A stretch of DNA of 64,000 nt from Artemia franciscana (Eukaryota; Arthropoda; Branchiopoda; Anostraca; Artemiidae), in the NCBI RefSeq assembly GCF_032884065.1, contig NC_088872.1, positions 10,403,654 through 10,467,653 on the forward strand. The letters run 5' to 3'. Both the position numbers and the translations under genes were made by a program. Positions 1 through 14,000 of the stretch are shown in pieces (the stretch's first letter is position 1; every line of letters starts with the position of its first letter). The notes under the pieces are model-generated. The model had not been told where the DNA came from. It searched no databases and saw nothing but the letters and a program-made list of their open reading frames with translations.

Positions 1-900
1 GTTGTGAACATTAGTATCAGGTTGTGGCATCTGCAGATACCTTTGATTCACAGAATATCATCAATAACTTGGCTGATATTTAGGCTTCTTGTTTTAATTT
101 TGAGTTTCCTATTCTTCCTAAAATGTGAGGAATACTACGAGAGAGAAATTCTCCTGACTGTTGCTTGTGATGCGGTGTCTAAAACTCATTTTTCAGTTAT
201 CAGCCAGAGGCACCATTTGGGGGGTCAAAGGTGGGCAAATGCCCACCCCATATTTTCCAGGGGGCCCAAGCTTTCACCACAAAGGACCCTTTACCGGCCA
301 TAATAATCCATTATGTCCGACATAAACCATTCTGCCCAATTGACTTGAAATTAATGCACGCCTATTAACCAAAGAGCATAATTACCTGACGACCCTTGGG
401 GTAATTATACTATTTGCTATTAGCCATTGTAAACTTTGAAAGTAGGCTAGATACATAATTAAATTCTCAAGTTCTGTCAAAAGCCCATTTCGTAGATGAT
501 TATATTAATATCATAAATTCTGAATATTTGCAGTAATTCTTCTAAGTTGACAGATTAAAATAGGTCAGTTCCTGGCAAATGTTTTAATGTTTATTTCCTT
601 GTTTTAGTGAATATAAGCCACCGTTTTAGATTACTCGAGTCAGTTCTTATTCTGTTTCTGTCCTTGTCTTATGTACATTCACTGTGTCATATGTGTAAAT
701 AAACACTTTCATGCTCGACACATAAACCTTATGAAAGTTAGAGACGCTTGACATCCTCTACAGGTCGAACCCCAGATTGTAGGCCAACGCTACCATTATA
801 CTCTAAAGACGAGAGCATAGAGAGAAGTAGAAGACTTTACATCATTAAGCCTATTAGCTTTTTAGTTAGGTAAATATAAAGGTATTAATAGCCATTAGCA
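1..900. other. Unassigned AT-rich sequence, with a tRNA-like fragment
   Basis: No gene is recognised here. Around 225-275 there is a G/C-rich patch containing a short palindrome, with gtgggcaaatgcccac at its core; a related patch lies at about 1950-2000, so this is probably a dispersed repeat. The only other item is the degraded tRNA-like segment near 740-830 on the minus strand. I see no splice-flanked open frame that resembles a known protein. Confidence 0.5.
738..830 (-). repeat. tRNA-like (SINE head or primer-like) fragment
   Basis: Read on the minus strand there is an A-box-like stretch (TATAATGGTAGCG), then an anticodon-arm-like stretch, then a B-box-like GGTTCGACC. The spacing between the two boxes is about nine bases shorter than in a normal tRNA, and no matched acceptor stem is visible, so this is not a functional tRNA. 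A tRNA-derived SINE remnant is the simplest reading; a fragment of an LTR element's primer-binding region is an alternative. Confidence 0.25.
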
Positions 901-904
901 TTAG

Positions 905-1545
905 AACTCAAAAGATCACCAAGCATCTGAAACAATTTGTGACAACTTCGATGCTAGGAAAGAGCTTCATCCAATCTGGAAATCGGACTACTACTTTGGC
1001 GGATGAAATGAAGCAAGAGTACAGCACGAGTTTCGACCGTCTGCTAGGCGAATTTGACAGAAGGTTCACAGATAACTTGCCAGTGCTGAACACACTCGAA
1101 GCCTTGGATCCAAGCTCGACCAAGTTTATGGACACAGAGTTGCTCAAGCGTTTCTCTGCTCTTTAGAGCGAGCTGGATATCAATGACATTCTTCTCGAAT
1201 CTCAAGCTGGTATTGCCAAGCGTTTCTTGCTCGATGAGGAGAAAAAGCTGGAAAACTTCTTAAACATTGTCGACCATCCTCAGGCATTACCAGCGGATTA
1301 TTCAGAAATAATTAAAGCACTTTGTATTGCTGCCATACTTCCTGTGACAACAGCAAGCAGTGAGCGTTTGTTTTTTAGCCTAGAAATAGTGGAAAAACTA
1401 GCTGCAGTTTACAACAGGAGATGATCGTCTCAGTCACCTCCTTTTGATGTTTGCAGAGAAGGATTTAGTAAAAAGTTGAACTACGACCAGCTTGTTGATG
1501 ATTTAGCAAAGATGAAACCTCGGCGGTTCCCCTTGTTACCTTGAG
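905..1545 (+). pseudogene. hAT-family transposase relic, C-terminal part
   Basis: Translation in more than one frame gives the C-terminal half of a hAT-type transposase of the DUF4371/ZMYM1-like kind. One piece contains KLENFLNIVDHPQALPADY, followed by LPVTTASSERLFFSLEIVEK, which corresponds to the hAT dimerisation motif (P-V-T-x-A-S-S-E-R-x-F-S). A third piece in another frame reads LSHLLLMFAEKDL and then LNYDQLVDDLAKMKPRRFPL, typical of the extreme C-terminus. Stop codons at about 1164 and 1422 and at least one frameshift make it non-functional. The N-terminal zinc finger and the first part of the catalytic domain are missing. It lies downstream of the TERT 3' end and has no visible relation to it. 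Confidence 0.75.
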
Positions 1546-4500
1546 TGTTGTAATATTTTTTTTCTCGTATTATGTTTTTCCTTTTTGTAAATATATTTAA
1601 TCTGAAAGATTTCTGCTGAAGAAAAATCAAGATTTTGTTTACAACCTTCAGCACGTTAATGATGATTACTTTCACCGACGTATTGTTTACTTAAATAAGA
1701 AAGTTTCTCACTGAGGAAGGCCAACCTGTAGTTTGGTTGAATTTTCCACTTTCAGTTTAATCACTTAACCTTGTTGATTGTGATCTTCAATGTTATAATT
1801 AATCTTTGAGGTCAGTGTGTCTGAGTTCCACATTCGATTACAGGACATTTCCAAGCAACAAACGGGTGCTGAGAATGCGTTTTTACTTGGAATATTCAAT
1901 TGATGTGCTGCCAAAACCCGCATTTTGTCTTACGCGACATGAAGTGAGTCGGGGGGGGGGGGGTCAAGATGGAGTTCATACCCACCCCAAGATTTGGCCC
2001 AAACGGCGCCTCTGTTATCAGCCTTCCTGTCTTGTCGGTGAAATGGCTCAAAAACAAAGGCTTTATTAGTGAGCTATCCAGGGGATTAGATCATCAAGAT
2101 CAATCAAGAATGTTTGATCAGACTAGTAAGAATAGTTGACATCAAAAGAAATGTTGGGAAGCACATTTGTCTGTGCGAACGCATTGTACCTTGACAGAAG
2201 AAAAAAAAAGTACAAGAGAGGCGGTTTAGATTGAAAGGCAATTTTACCAAATGAGAGAAATTTTATACGGCGGAGAGAATTTACCGAGGGATTAACCGTC
2301 TAGGGATGGAATTGTCCGGGGAGATTAGCCAGACATGGTAAATGTAAAAAATAAAAAAAAATCATTAAAAATTAAATTAAAAACTTTTTTCGTCAAGGGG
2401 AGAAGAATTGGATGGACTTTATAAATATATAAACGAATATTTTCGAAGATTTTGACGAAAGGCCTACAAAGGTTTTAGCCTAACCTGAATAAGAAATTTT
2501 CAATGGCAGTTACAGCTAAGAAGCATATATTTATGCATATTACACAGTTGTAACATACAAAAGTATCAGTTCAAATTTTTTTAGAATGTATACAAGGTTT
2601 TTATGGAATGGTGGGTCGCAGAAACTTGGAACAGGGCTCATTTAATTAGAAATTGGAAGTTATAGTGCTATTTTCAGGAGTCAGCAAGACCCTTTTCAGA
2701 AATGGATTAAGTAAAACCAGCCCCCTCCCACGATCATTGTTTTCCGAACAAAATTTTCACTCAAAATTTTTAGAAGTCAAATTTCTGCAGCATTTTTGAA
2801 ATATCCTCTGGTCATATATTCGAGGTATTAGGTATTTAATTAGGTATGCAAGAATTTGCTTTAATTGCCCAAATTTTAAAAATAGATATCAAACGTTTAG
2901 CCGAAAATTGGTCTTAAGAGGCTTTTCTCCAAATAAAATTAGTTGGCAATTTAGTTTTCTGTATAATGAACTTTTAGGTAAATATACAAAGAATTATCAG
3001 GAAATATTGAAGGGTATTTTAAAGTAATTTCTCTTTCATTTTTTCTTTTGGGGTTTTTGTATATATACAGGATTTCCGGGCCAGCTAGGAGGGTTTTAAA
3101 TTTATAATTGATTCCAGTAGTCAATAAAGCAATTTTATAACCCAACAGAGGCTCGTAAGCTAATATTATTTTGTAGGTATTTCTTGAATAATTTTACTAG
3201 TAGGTATGTATTTCATAAATTTTACCTAACATAGGGATACCATAAAAGAGCTTTATGGCAGACGATCTACCTCGCCCACTAAGAAACTTAAAGCGTCGAA
3301 ACCCATTTAGGCAGGTGGTATTCCTCTGAGGAGCCCTAATGGGAGGTAATCATTTGGAAATATTTCGTTAAATTTCAGGTGCTTTTGATTGTAATTTTAC
3401 AACGGCTTACATTTATTAATGATTATTTTTCATGGATTTGGACATTTTGATTTGGTTGACGGTTTGGTTATACTGTTTGTTTTGTTTTATAATAATAATA
3501 ATTTATTTCTTACCCACAAAAACACTATAAAAGTATTAAAATGTGGAGTAAAAATAATTAAATACACACAAAAAAAGCAAAACATACAAAAAATGAAAAG
3601 TAATGACAATAGATAAGTAAGGTTCAAGTGCTCGTTTATCTCAATTGCTGGATTAGGAAGACAGTAGTTTTCTTCTTCTTTTTCTCTCTTTTTTTAAACC
3701 AAATAATTGCCTCTAACACATTATACTTATTTTCATAATTCTACGTACCGTTTTCATTTCAATCTTTTTCCCTCCTCTGTCTTCATGATTTGCACTGCAC
3801 TACAAGCCCTTTCGGCAATAAAGTTTGAAAAAAGAGCAAACCAAAATGATGCCGGAGATTTTATATCTATGTAGAGCTCAATTCCAGAGGTGTTTTGGTC
3901 GAGAAAAGCAAATACTAGTAAGAAATTAGGTCATTGTTTTCATCATTTTTAGCATTTGTGAGCCTTCCCCTCAACTACTGGTCGATTTGATTTTAATCGC
4001 CGGATAATTTTCCATGGTTTAAAGCAAGGAGTTGAACGAAGCCATTGTGACTGAGCTAATACAGAGTCGGTCCCGCCTGAATAGTTGCAAGTATTGTCAC
4101 CAAAATAAGATCAAGTTTGAAGCCTTAATTTGTAGGTAATTTAGGTTGTTTTCAGCGATAGATTAAGGGCCCAATGCAGTACAGGCAAGCATCTAAACAT
4201 AAAGTAATTCTGATTAAACTGTCTGCAATACAACAAATTCTAAACAATCTCGATCTGGCAAAAATTTAAAAAAAAAACTAGCGTAGACTTGTGGCAATCA
4301 TTAGAAACCGAACAAGACCTAAGAAAAGACCCGAGGACATTTAAATTATAGAGGAGGCATGAATTCATGAAGTAGCATAACTGCGTCAGAAACCGTTTTT
4401 AGGCGTCAGATTTCAAGAATGTTTTAAGCAAATTCGATAAAAACCATTTCCTTACTTGGGAAGAAGCCGAGTTAAAATACACCCAAAGTAATTGAATAGG

Positions 4501-4870
4501 CTTAATTTTTTCGTGGAAAAAAGCTTCATATCTCCAGCCCTAAATTAATACCAAAATCGACAGTTGAATTAGCTTTTTAAAGGCATTAAGGTGTTTTTAA
4601 AGGAATGTTGCCCTGGGCACATTCCAAAATTTTTCAGATCCAGAAAAATAATCCTCTCCTCCTATCACAAATAGAAAAAAAACTAGTTCGCCCACTTATT
4701 AACATAGCGATATTGCAAAAATTATCAATCGATGAGATAACATAAGATCCTGTTATTACCCCTCCTCCATGAGAGATTATAGATATGGCAAAAACGGATA
4801 ATTTTTAATAATTACAGTGGGAAAAAAGAGAAGAACTGCTGGTGTAGCTCGGCAAAGCTTCGAAAATATT
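1546..4870. other. Intergenic sequence downstream of TERT, no gene recognised
   Basis: AT-rich sequence with only short open frames lacking recognisable motifs. Positions 3485-3510 (ataataataataatttatttcttac) followed by A-rich sequence look like the inverted 3' tail of a truncated LINE. A polyadenylation hexamer for TERT was not found in the first 200 bases after its stop, so the 3' UTR end is unknown. Confidence 0.4.
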
Positions 4871-4877
4871 TTCTTAT

Positions 4878-5095
4878 TCAATCCACAGGTCTCTTGGTGC
4901 AAATAACCTTCTGAAGTCTTCGTTTCGTCAATCTTTTCAGCTTACTTCCTGCTTCTGATTTCAGAACTTTCATAAATAGAATTTTCCTTCCATATATATC
5001 TGGATGCTTCTTCATAAATCTTTGGGCTATGTGTATAAACATATATATGGCTGAATTAATCCCAAATGGGATACAGCCTTTATATCGGAGAAACC
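4878..5095 (-). CDS. TERT: TERT exon 7 (C-terminal extension and stop)
   Basis: A good acceptor (T-rich tract ending in CAG at 5097-5096) opens the exon. The first two bases complete a phase-1 codon, and the frame then runs 71 codons to TGA at 4880-4878. The peptide (residues 848-919) contains KGCIPFGINSAIY, followed by IAQRFMKKHPDIYG. This lines up with the last helices of the vertebrate TERT thumb, where an LP-x-E/N-A-x-x-W/Y segment is followed by a basic YxxLL-type helix. The tail is very basic (KLKRLTKRRLQK). No open frame continues past the stop. Confidence 0.85.
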
Positions 5096-8000
5096 CTGAA
5101 AAAAAAAGACTGATTACAGAGGAATCAATATAATTCCATAAAAGATGAAAAATAAGCTGGGATTAATTTTATTGATATGCTGGACACAGGCAACTGAGGA
5201 CTAAGATAAGGTGAATGTATATTAGATTTTCTAGATGAAACTTCGACGATTAGTTAACCAAGGGATTTTTTTTTCACTAGGGGGGGGATTAGTACTGAAA
5301 ATTGGTTTAACCGTTTATGCAAACAATTTTACAAAATTCTAACTTTAGTTGTCGCTAAGTCCATAACACAACTGATGGCTATCTTACCTTCAGACACTGG
5401 ATCGAGTCCGAAAGGTCAAGTGCTGAACTTTAAACCAATCCAATTCAAGATTCTTAATCACATTTGACATTCTAACCAATAAAATCAAAGGTTTTGATAA
5501 ATCAATCTGAATATACTGACCAACGAAACCAAAGATTCTCATTAATCAGATTCAATAACCATTTTATCATGATCTATTCGAGAGGTTGACTGAAATAGCC
5601 TTAGTTGTTACTATTAATAGTTTTTTTCCGGAGGTAAACTTAATAGGAAAAGGCAAAATTGTAAGAATTTACCCTTGCTGAATTTTAAGAATGATTTACC
5701 GGGGTTAAATCCTTTCTTGGTAAAAGCTTGAAATTTGTTTTTGTTTGGGTGAATTGATTCTTGTTAAAAGGGAAATCTAACAGAAACAAAGTTAACGAGA
5801 CACAGAAAATATTTTAGAAGGGCAGCTGATTTTGGCATTTCGCCAATATTAGAACTTGGTTTTATTGTACTTGTAGTAAAAGTTATAAATCTCTTTTGAA
5901 TATCTTTCCAAACCGAAATAATAAAAATTAAAACGATGATTCTTTTAAAAACAAAACCTTTGTTCTTTTCTAACCATTTTTTTGTGTTCATTTTATCTTA
6001 GATATCAGCTACAGGTTGTTTCAAGCACTTTTTTTTTATTAACCGGCTGAGTTTGACGTTTCCACGCTACTCTATTTAATTCTCCAGACTCTATTGAAAC
6101 CAATTACATGCCCACGCTTCAGAACCATATTTGATCATTGTAATTACTTAGCTTCCGATCATCTAATCTTGGTATGAAGACTTATCTTCCTATTCTTCCA
6201 AACCATTTTCGCCCGCAAAAAAATAACCCTGGGTCTTGGCTATTCTACTTTTACCATCTTCAGTGCACCTGCCGTGCTTACTAATAATGCTACCTAGGTA
6301 AGCAAAGCTGTTCATTTGATCGATCTTCTCGTTACCCGACATCATCTCTTCACCTTGACTTATGGCCAGTCTTAACGACTTAAAAGTTCTTCTTAATTTT
6401 CAAAACTAGTCTTGCATTCCAATCCAATCTTGTGAATCCAATTAAGTTTCTCTAAAATTGTCGCTAACCGAGGTAGATACAATAGAAAGTCTCTTGCTAA
6501 ATTATACTCGGTTTTTACAGATCATTCGGTTTTGTTTCTTTCTGGTATTTACCCTATTTTTCATAAAAAAGATATCAGTTCAATTCGTTCTTATTATTTC
6601 CGGTTTTCCCGTTTTCTATTGTATCTGCCTCCATGGTATAGGAATAGGAGCCTCATATCTGTTTATAGTTTTTCGAATATCGGGCCGACGCTCACGGAGC
6701 TTGCTGGCAAAGTACTCCAGTCTACTTATAAGTATATGCCCGCCCACAGAGGCCTTACTCGTTTGCTTTAGTTTCTTGTTCTTTCTGTTTTGTGTAGTGT
6801 TTGTTTTGTTTCTTTTATTGATACTCCGCTTTGATTTTTGTAGCGGGTCAAGAATAAATAAATTATTATTATTATTGTTATTCTAAACTCTCAAATCCTC
6901 CAAAAATGCTTTCAATTTGCTAAGATTCTTATCTAGAAAGCTTAAATCATCAGCATAATCTAAGTCTAGGAGAGTTTTACTTTCCCATTTGATTCTGTGC
7001 TCTCCCACAGCCTTTGCTGTACTGCTTAGGGCCAAGTCAATCAAAATGATACATACACCTGGGTACAGTTACATCAAACATAATACATTTTTAATGTTTT
7101 CACTTTTTTAGACTTCAATAAATTCAAAATTTTAAAGACTAAGGAATTAATACCAGCATATGTCTATTAAACTGTAAATCCACAATCATTTATTCTTTTC
7201 AGTAAGCTTGGTTATAAGGGCATTTTTTCTCTTTTTTTGATATTATAAGAAATAGAAACATTCACCTCGAAACTAAGATTGTTTTCAGTAAAGTGAAAAT
7301 TATATTCTGGTCTTCAAAAGGCATGGGGGCGCACCTCTATAGCCAATATTCAATAGCCAATTGCATTTACTGAATTGCGTTCAAAAGCACTTGCAAAAGT
7401 CTATTGCAATTAATTATTTGCTTATTGTGCTTTAGAGCTCAAATATTGCCCTTTAACAGATAGGAAATTCTCGAAAAACTTATCCATTAGTAAAAGCTAA
7501 CAATTTTTTTGGTGATTTTGTAAGTTTCTATGTATTTACAAGACTAAAATCAAGCCTTTGAATTAAAATCACGTTTACGAGACTTTGAATTAAAATCAAG
7601 TATTTGTAGATATGGCTAATTATAGAAAAGGCCAAGACAGATAGTCCGATTGAGTGAGAGGCAAATCTGGTATTCCCCTTATTAGGATTGTATAAAAATG
7701 ATGTTAGTTCATTTGTTAATAGATAAGTCTATCTATTATCCGTCCATTGAATTTTTTCTTTTGTAAAAAATATATTATAATGCTGAAACTACATTCCTTA
7801 AATTACATTAATTACGCTTATTCAATAATTTATTGCAAGTAATTGCAATAAGCCCTACAGAACGTGGGGCTAAACTAAGCAATTCAACTAAGCCCCAATT
7901 TACAAGCATGTTCGATTTCCTTCCAGTTTTTGGCTACATTTTTCGGTCTTATATTTCCGATTTAAATAGTACAATCTCGTATATCAGACTATACTTTATT

Positions 8001-11000
8001 TCTTTTCTTTGAAAAAAATTCCCCTTACATTTCCTTTCTTTCAAACCCTTCTAAGAGTTTAATTACAAATAAGTTTTGTAAACATGCCAATAAAATTGCC
8101 ATGTGACTACATTATCACCTTGGCATTTCATCTACCGCTTTTTACCACAGGCAGAATCACCATTTTGCCTAAACAGACGTTTTTTGGTTTTAAATAGAAG
8201 TCAAAAAAAATAATACCATTTCATATCTAAAAAAAAGATTGCTCAAAAGTCAACATTTTTATAGATAGATAGATAGATAGGTGTATTTCAAAAACCCATG
8301 GGCCATATACACACAAAAATATAAATAAATAACAAACAAGCAAGGAAATTAATAACAGTACGAACACGCACAAAAAACAGAATTCAACGCAAAATTCAAC
8401 GCATTTTTATATTCAACCTCTAAACTACTTGACTACAGTCAAGTAGTCAAGTATGACCGATTCCTCTCATAAAACACAAAACTACGTAAAAAGGCGGGAC
8501 GTGGTCTCTCATCCTTTTGTAAGTGAAATTTACAATATGATTTTTTTACAATTCACTCCTTTAAATTTAATGACCCCCCCGAAAAATCTGAGTACGCGTC
8601 TGATGGAGAAACTGATAAATGCAATAGAGTCTGATATCACGTCTTTTACTAACTTACTATCGGTTCTATTTTTAATCCCTGCATCAGCAAAATGCTAATC
8701 AACCAGTAAAATACCGGTTGACTAGGTTTTTTTTATCTTGCGGTCAAGCCTACCTAGCTTAAGTAATTTGTAAGATGAAACAAAACCCCTCACCTAGATT
8801 TTATTATATATATAAGTCTTGGTGCACCTACAATAAACCAAACAAATTAGAATTTATTGACGAGCTTGCATCATAACTAAGCATCACATGCATTACAACT
8901 GCTTCACATGCTTACTTGTGGATCAAGGTGACCTAAGATGGAGATTTTCCCAAGGTCAAAAACAGCCTTACGTCAAAACTATCGGCTAGTTATAGGTATA
9001 AAAGTTATACATTGTTTAGCCGTTTACATATTATTTTAGGCAAATTACAGACACCTTATAAGAAAAACGCTCAAATAAAGTGAACATCAATGGTGCTAAC
9101 GAAGCTAGGTTTAGATACAAGCCTTTCTAAAAGGGGTTGGTAGACCTTTTAGGTGTCAGTCAAAAGTGTTTCTCTATTAAACAACAAACAAGTTTTTGCC
9201 TTGAAAGCCAAGAGCGACGATAAAACTTAAAATGAATAGAACTAGTCAAATTGGCTATTGGATAGGACGGGAGATGGATGGGGATCCAACTATCGAGATT
9301 TTACTGAAGAGTCTATCATATGAAGAAGCATTATTCTTTACTAAAATAAATTAGCCGAATATCAAAGAAGGGGGTGGTGAGATCAAATCCATATTTTTTT
9401 CTGAACTTATTCGCCGTGCACAAGAGCCAATCTTCTAGCCTTCTGAAAACTATTCTCCATCACAGCAGGCTTAACTGTTGAGAGCTAGTTTTTTTTCGCT
9501 TTTTCAAAGCCATAATAAATCATTTGAAATGTCACAAAGGAGGATTCTAGGAAATTTTGAGAAATAAGTGTAATATAAGAAAACAGTTCAAATAAGTAAA
9601 CTGCGATTAAATTTCCTGCAAATATAATTGATAAAGCACGAACCTCAATTAAACCAGCAATGTGTAATGGCGTATATTTCTTACACCAGCTGTGGTCATT
9701 TATTGAAACTATTGCTTCAATACATCTCCATCAGAATGAAGCAAAAACTACTGTTTTTGTGTGACTCAAGCCACTTGGTCATTGTAGAAGCTCTGTTACC
9801 CAGAATTACCAATCAGATCAAAACAACCGTTGCGGTTGAGGTGCGTACTACAAAAAACCTTGATTGACTATAGGCGTCCATAATAATGGCGTGTCAAGGC
9901 ACGGTGTCTTATAGGTAGTGAAAGTTTAATGATATGCACTTCAAAAGATATGATAAATCGATCGGGATCTTACCAGTAAACTTTGTTACTATGACAGCTT
10001 TCAACTCAGTTATTATTCTAAATAGAAAGCCAGCAGATCGAATCTTCCCCAAGACATATTTTACTAGGCAAGTGAAGCGCATCATAGTGAATAGGAACAT
10101 ATCACGAAGGTTTTCTCGTCTTCTGGTAATAGTGTTTATTGTTGGATCGAGGGCGATCCAACCCATTTTGGTTACCAATGTTCGAGTGAGTTTTGGCACT
10201 AAAAATCTGAAAATATAAGATATTTGGAATAATTCGAGAAATATTTTATTCTATACAGAAATAACACCCTAAGTTCAACGTTGAATTCTGACGTCCTATT
10301 CTGACTGGATCCTGGATTTTGACGTCCCAAGTTCAACGTTGTTTACAATTTTTGTTATCGGACATTTTACGTTCAATAGCAAAACATCAGGTTTTTTTGG
10401 AGATACTTTTGTGTTCAAAAAAGGGAAACAACAGAGGATCCAGTTCACAAAAATGTAGTGGAGTAGATATTATGTTTTTTTTTATAGTTTTAATAAAAAT
10501 ACCTAATAAAGAGATTTTACAAATCTCAGGGGGGGTCGCTTCCCCCGAAAAACATTAACTAGCTTTTGGGCGACCCTGAACATGCAATTATTTTTCTGAT
10601 TACTAATCAACAGATACCAGAACTTCTAAGCCCAGTTTGAGATGCCCCCTATGAAGATAAGTTAGGTTACGGTTAGGTAAGAGGCGTACGATATTTTACA
10701 AAAAAAAATTCTGAGTTGAAAGAAAAATTACTCAAACATAAAGAGTAAACATCAAAATATATTTAGTCATTACATATCATTAAATAAATATAATTTTATA
10801 TAATTAGCTATGGTTATTAAAATTTGGCTATTATAGGTACAGTTATTATTCATTATCATAGATTTTATTTATGAATACAGCTATTACATATTTTTTTGAA
10901 TAAACATAGATCAAACGCTCGATCCAGACCCATCACTTACGGGGGGAGGGAGGGGGCAGGGGGCATTTGCTCCCTGATGTATTTTTAGCTTCTTATGAAT

Positions 11001-14000
11001 ACCTCTAGAATTCGTTAAGCTCCTTGAGTTTTCTAAAAAGCTCTGTAATTCTTTCAAAATACACTATCTTCTCCATTAACCACAAAAAGTAATGACGTTG
11101 CTGTATGTATAAGAAGAATAATAGACTGGATAACCGATAAAATTTCACCAGAAATCTTGGCTTTCAAGGGTAGATAAATTTGAACTCATTAGCCAGTAAG
11201 ACTAATGTAAAGTTATGAAGCAATGATATTTTGGAAATTCAACTGATGGGAAAAAATACAGAATTGACACAGGATCAAAAATTATATAAAATTTATCAAG
11301 TTTTTGTCCGCAAATTTTCAATGTACAGGCCAATATTGCAAGGTTTTAGACTCAGTGGATGGGGGTTGGTAGCGACACAGTTGAAAGAACTTCCTTGGAC
11401 GAGAATCAATGATAGGAGTTGAATCCTTACTCTTTTTTTTACTGATTCGGGTGGGTGCTTAGTTTAGTACGGCGAACACTGAACGATAAAATTCATAATA
11501 ATGAGTAGCAAGCAGCCAATCGTTTCGAGCTTTTTCTCAAAATCGTTTTCAAAGCAATAAACGGTAAATTAAGATATTCTAATTTGATATCCAGAAGAAG
11601 TTAAAAAGTCCAATCTGGAGCTTCCAGAACTCCCGATATTTTGATTACACGGGATCTTGTATGGCACTCCCCACCTTCAGCCAAAGTGCCAAGGGAAAAT
11701 ATGATTCAGAGCACCTGCCGGTGAGCTAGGATAAATCTTGCGCTTGCGTGCACTGATTTCGGTTAAATAAAGGGAGTTTCTGGCTTAGATCAAACTTAAG
11801 CAGAGTTACCATCGATACAAATTTGACACCAAATTCAGCAAGTTCAATTGTGGGGTTAAAAAAAAATATCTTACAACTGATTGCAGTGTGATTTTCACGA
11901 GATTTTAACTCTTCCTGCTTTCATTTCATTTTATTTTCTATTAAAGGGCGTATATCCAATGCCCCAAAATATAACAACTACTTTTAAACCAGCTGGAATA
12001 ACTGTTCACACAGAGTCTGCTAGCCCAGCACCCGTCAACAGTCCAGCTTCTATTTCAGTTGTTACACTGGAGCCTCATTCAGTTTTTTTACCTCGTGTAT
12101 TTATACCGCTACAAGAAACAACCATGAATTTTATCCGTGAATGGAATACTAGGACGCTACTAAAGAAAGATACAACTAGAATTCCGAACCTTGCAGACTT
12201 TCCATGAAATAACAGACCAGTGGGTTAAATCTCCTCCCCCCTTTAAGTTTACAATTCTCTCCCCCAACTTGATGGCAGTTACCATTTTACGCTTTCTCTA
12301 AATCCAATAAAAGATCATATTTGCCAGTACAAATTTGATGTATTTAAGTATCGACCAATTACTGATAGTTGGCTCCTCAATTTGGGAAAACGGCTTTCAT
12401 AAGAGCAATGGAAAGATGTATTTGCTGTTGATGAAGCGAAAAAGAAAGCCGAACTTTTCCAAGAAAAATTTATCAATAATTATTTACTTCATTTTCCAGA
12501 GGTCATAAAGAAAAGAAGTTTTAATGATAAACCTTATATAAATGACGCAATAAAAAGTTAAATCCGACAAAAATTAAGACTGTTCCGACAAGGAAAGACT
12601 GAAGAAGCTAACCTACTAAAGAAATTTATAAAAAAAAGCAGATTCGAAAAGCTTCGGCCAAGTGTTACCGTAATAAAGTAAGAGAACTCTTTAAAGCACG
12701 GCCGACGCAGCGGTATACACTCAATATAGTCAAGAAAATCAGTGGTAAAACAGTCAAAAATGTTGACTTTAATCTTGATGTTCCCCCTGAAACTACAACC
12801 AAATCATTAAATAAACAACCTGCCGCTATTGTGCAAACCCTCCCTGCTCTCTCATGTCTATTCCCCGCCTCCCAGCACCAGACCAGAATATCCCTACAGG
12901 CTGTTGATGTTGATTGAGGCGAAAATACGTAAACTCAAGAAAACATCAATATGCCCCCTTGACATTCCAATTGATTTAGTAAAAGTATTTCTTGATAAGT
13001 TAACAAAATCTTAATCAAATATTTTTAATACAATAACTAGAAGTGGTTCATTCCTAAGTGCTGGAAAAAAGGATACATTAGACCCATACAGAAGAAAGGT
13101 ATTAGATTGGACAATTAGAGTCCGATCAATTTCCTTAACAAAAATATTTTTAAACTGTAAGAGAGTTTTGCAGCGGATTGGCTTAAAAAGACGATCCTTT
13201 TACTTACTGATGGATAACAATTCGGAAATATGAACACATTACCTGGTCAGTCTTCTCAATACTATATATAAATTACTTGACGAGCCAGATACCTGGCTCA
13301 ATCTCCTTTTAATTGATCTCCAAAAGGCTTTTGATCTGGTTAGTCATAATGTTTTAGTTGAAAAATTGCTGAAAGAATTTAGTGTACCCCATTTTCTAGT
13401 CAATATTGTGGCATCTTTTTTGTCAAATAGGAGTCAAGTTGTTAAATATAAAAATGTTTATTCTGATTCACTCACTACTTCTTCCGGAGTTTCGCAGGGT
13501 ACGCTTTTAGTTCCTTTACTATTTTTGGTAATGATTAACAATCTTGCTAATAAATCAGCCAATCGATGGAAGTTTGGTGGATAACATGTCATTGGTCGAA
13601 AAGTACAGAAGAAATATTAACAGCAGTGCAATGGAAATTCTCTAAGACGCTGCAAGTGAAGCAGCCCAGTCAAAAATGAAAGTGAGCCCCCCATAAATCT
13701 CATATTATGGCCTATAGTTTTCTTAAATCAAAGTCATCATTTGTAACCCCAATACATAATGAAATAATTACAACAAAACTAAACTGCCTAGGGGACACAC
13801 TGACACTGTCTAGCGATTTGAAAGGGGACGCCCATATTTGCTCTATTGTTAAAACAGGCTAGCATATCTCTATCTCTCCTTAAGCTGTTTGCTAAATTTT
13901 CATGCCCAAAAGCACATATCCCCCGCCTTTATATATCTTTTACCCGTCCATAGCTTGAGTATGCTTGCCTGGTGTGGCATTTTGGTCTTATGGTGGACCA

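Larger units (their letters stand above)
5096..9973 (-). other. TERT intron 6 (about 4.9 kb), with LINE fragments
   Basis: Bounded by a GTAAGA donor at 9973 and the acceptor at 5096. It contains the split RTE-like LINE piece at about 6050-7060 and a GATA microsatellite at about 8260-8282 that caps what looks like another truncated LINE tail. The remaining sequence (5100-6040 and 7070-9970) is AT-rich, and I recognise no gene in it. The 75-codon minus-strand frame at 5764-5991 has no family resemblance that I can see. Confidence 0.5.

Noticed and set aside
6458-6886. 142-codon hydrophobic plus frame as a membrane protein
   Set aside because: Composition follows from T-rich sequence inside a retroposon-like insertion; no family features or splice context.
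9934-10218. 94-codon plus frame
   Set aside because: Antisense to TERT exon 6, which has splice signals, correct phases and family motifs.
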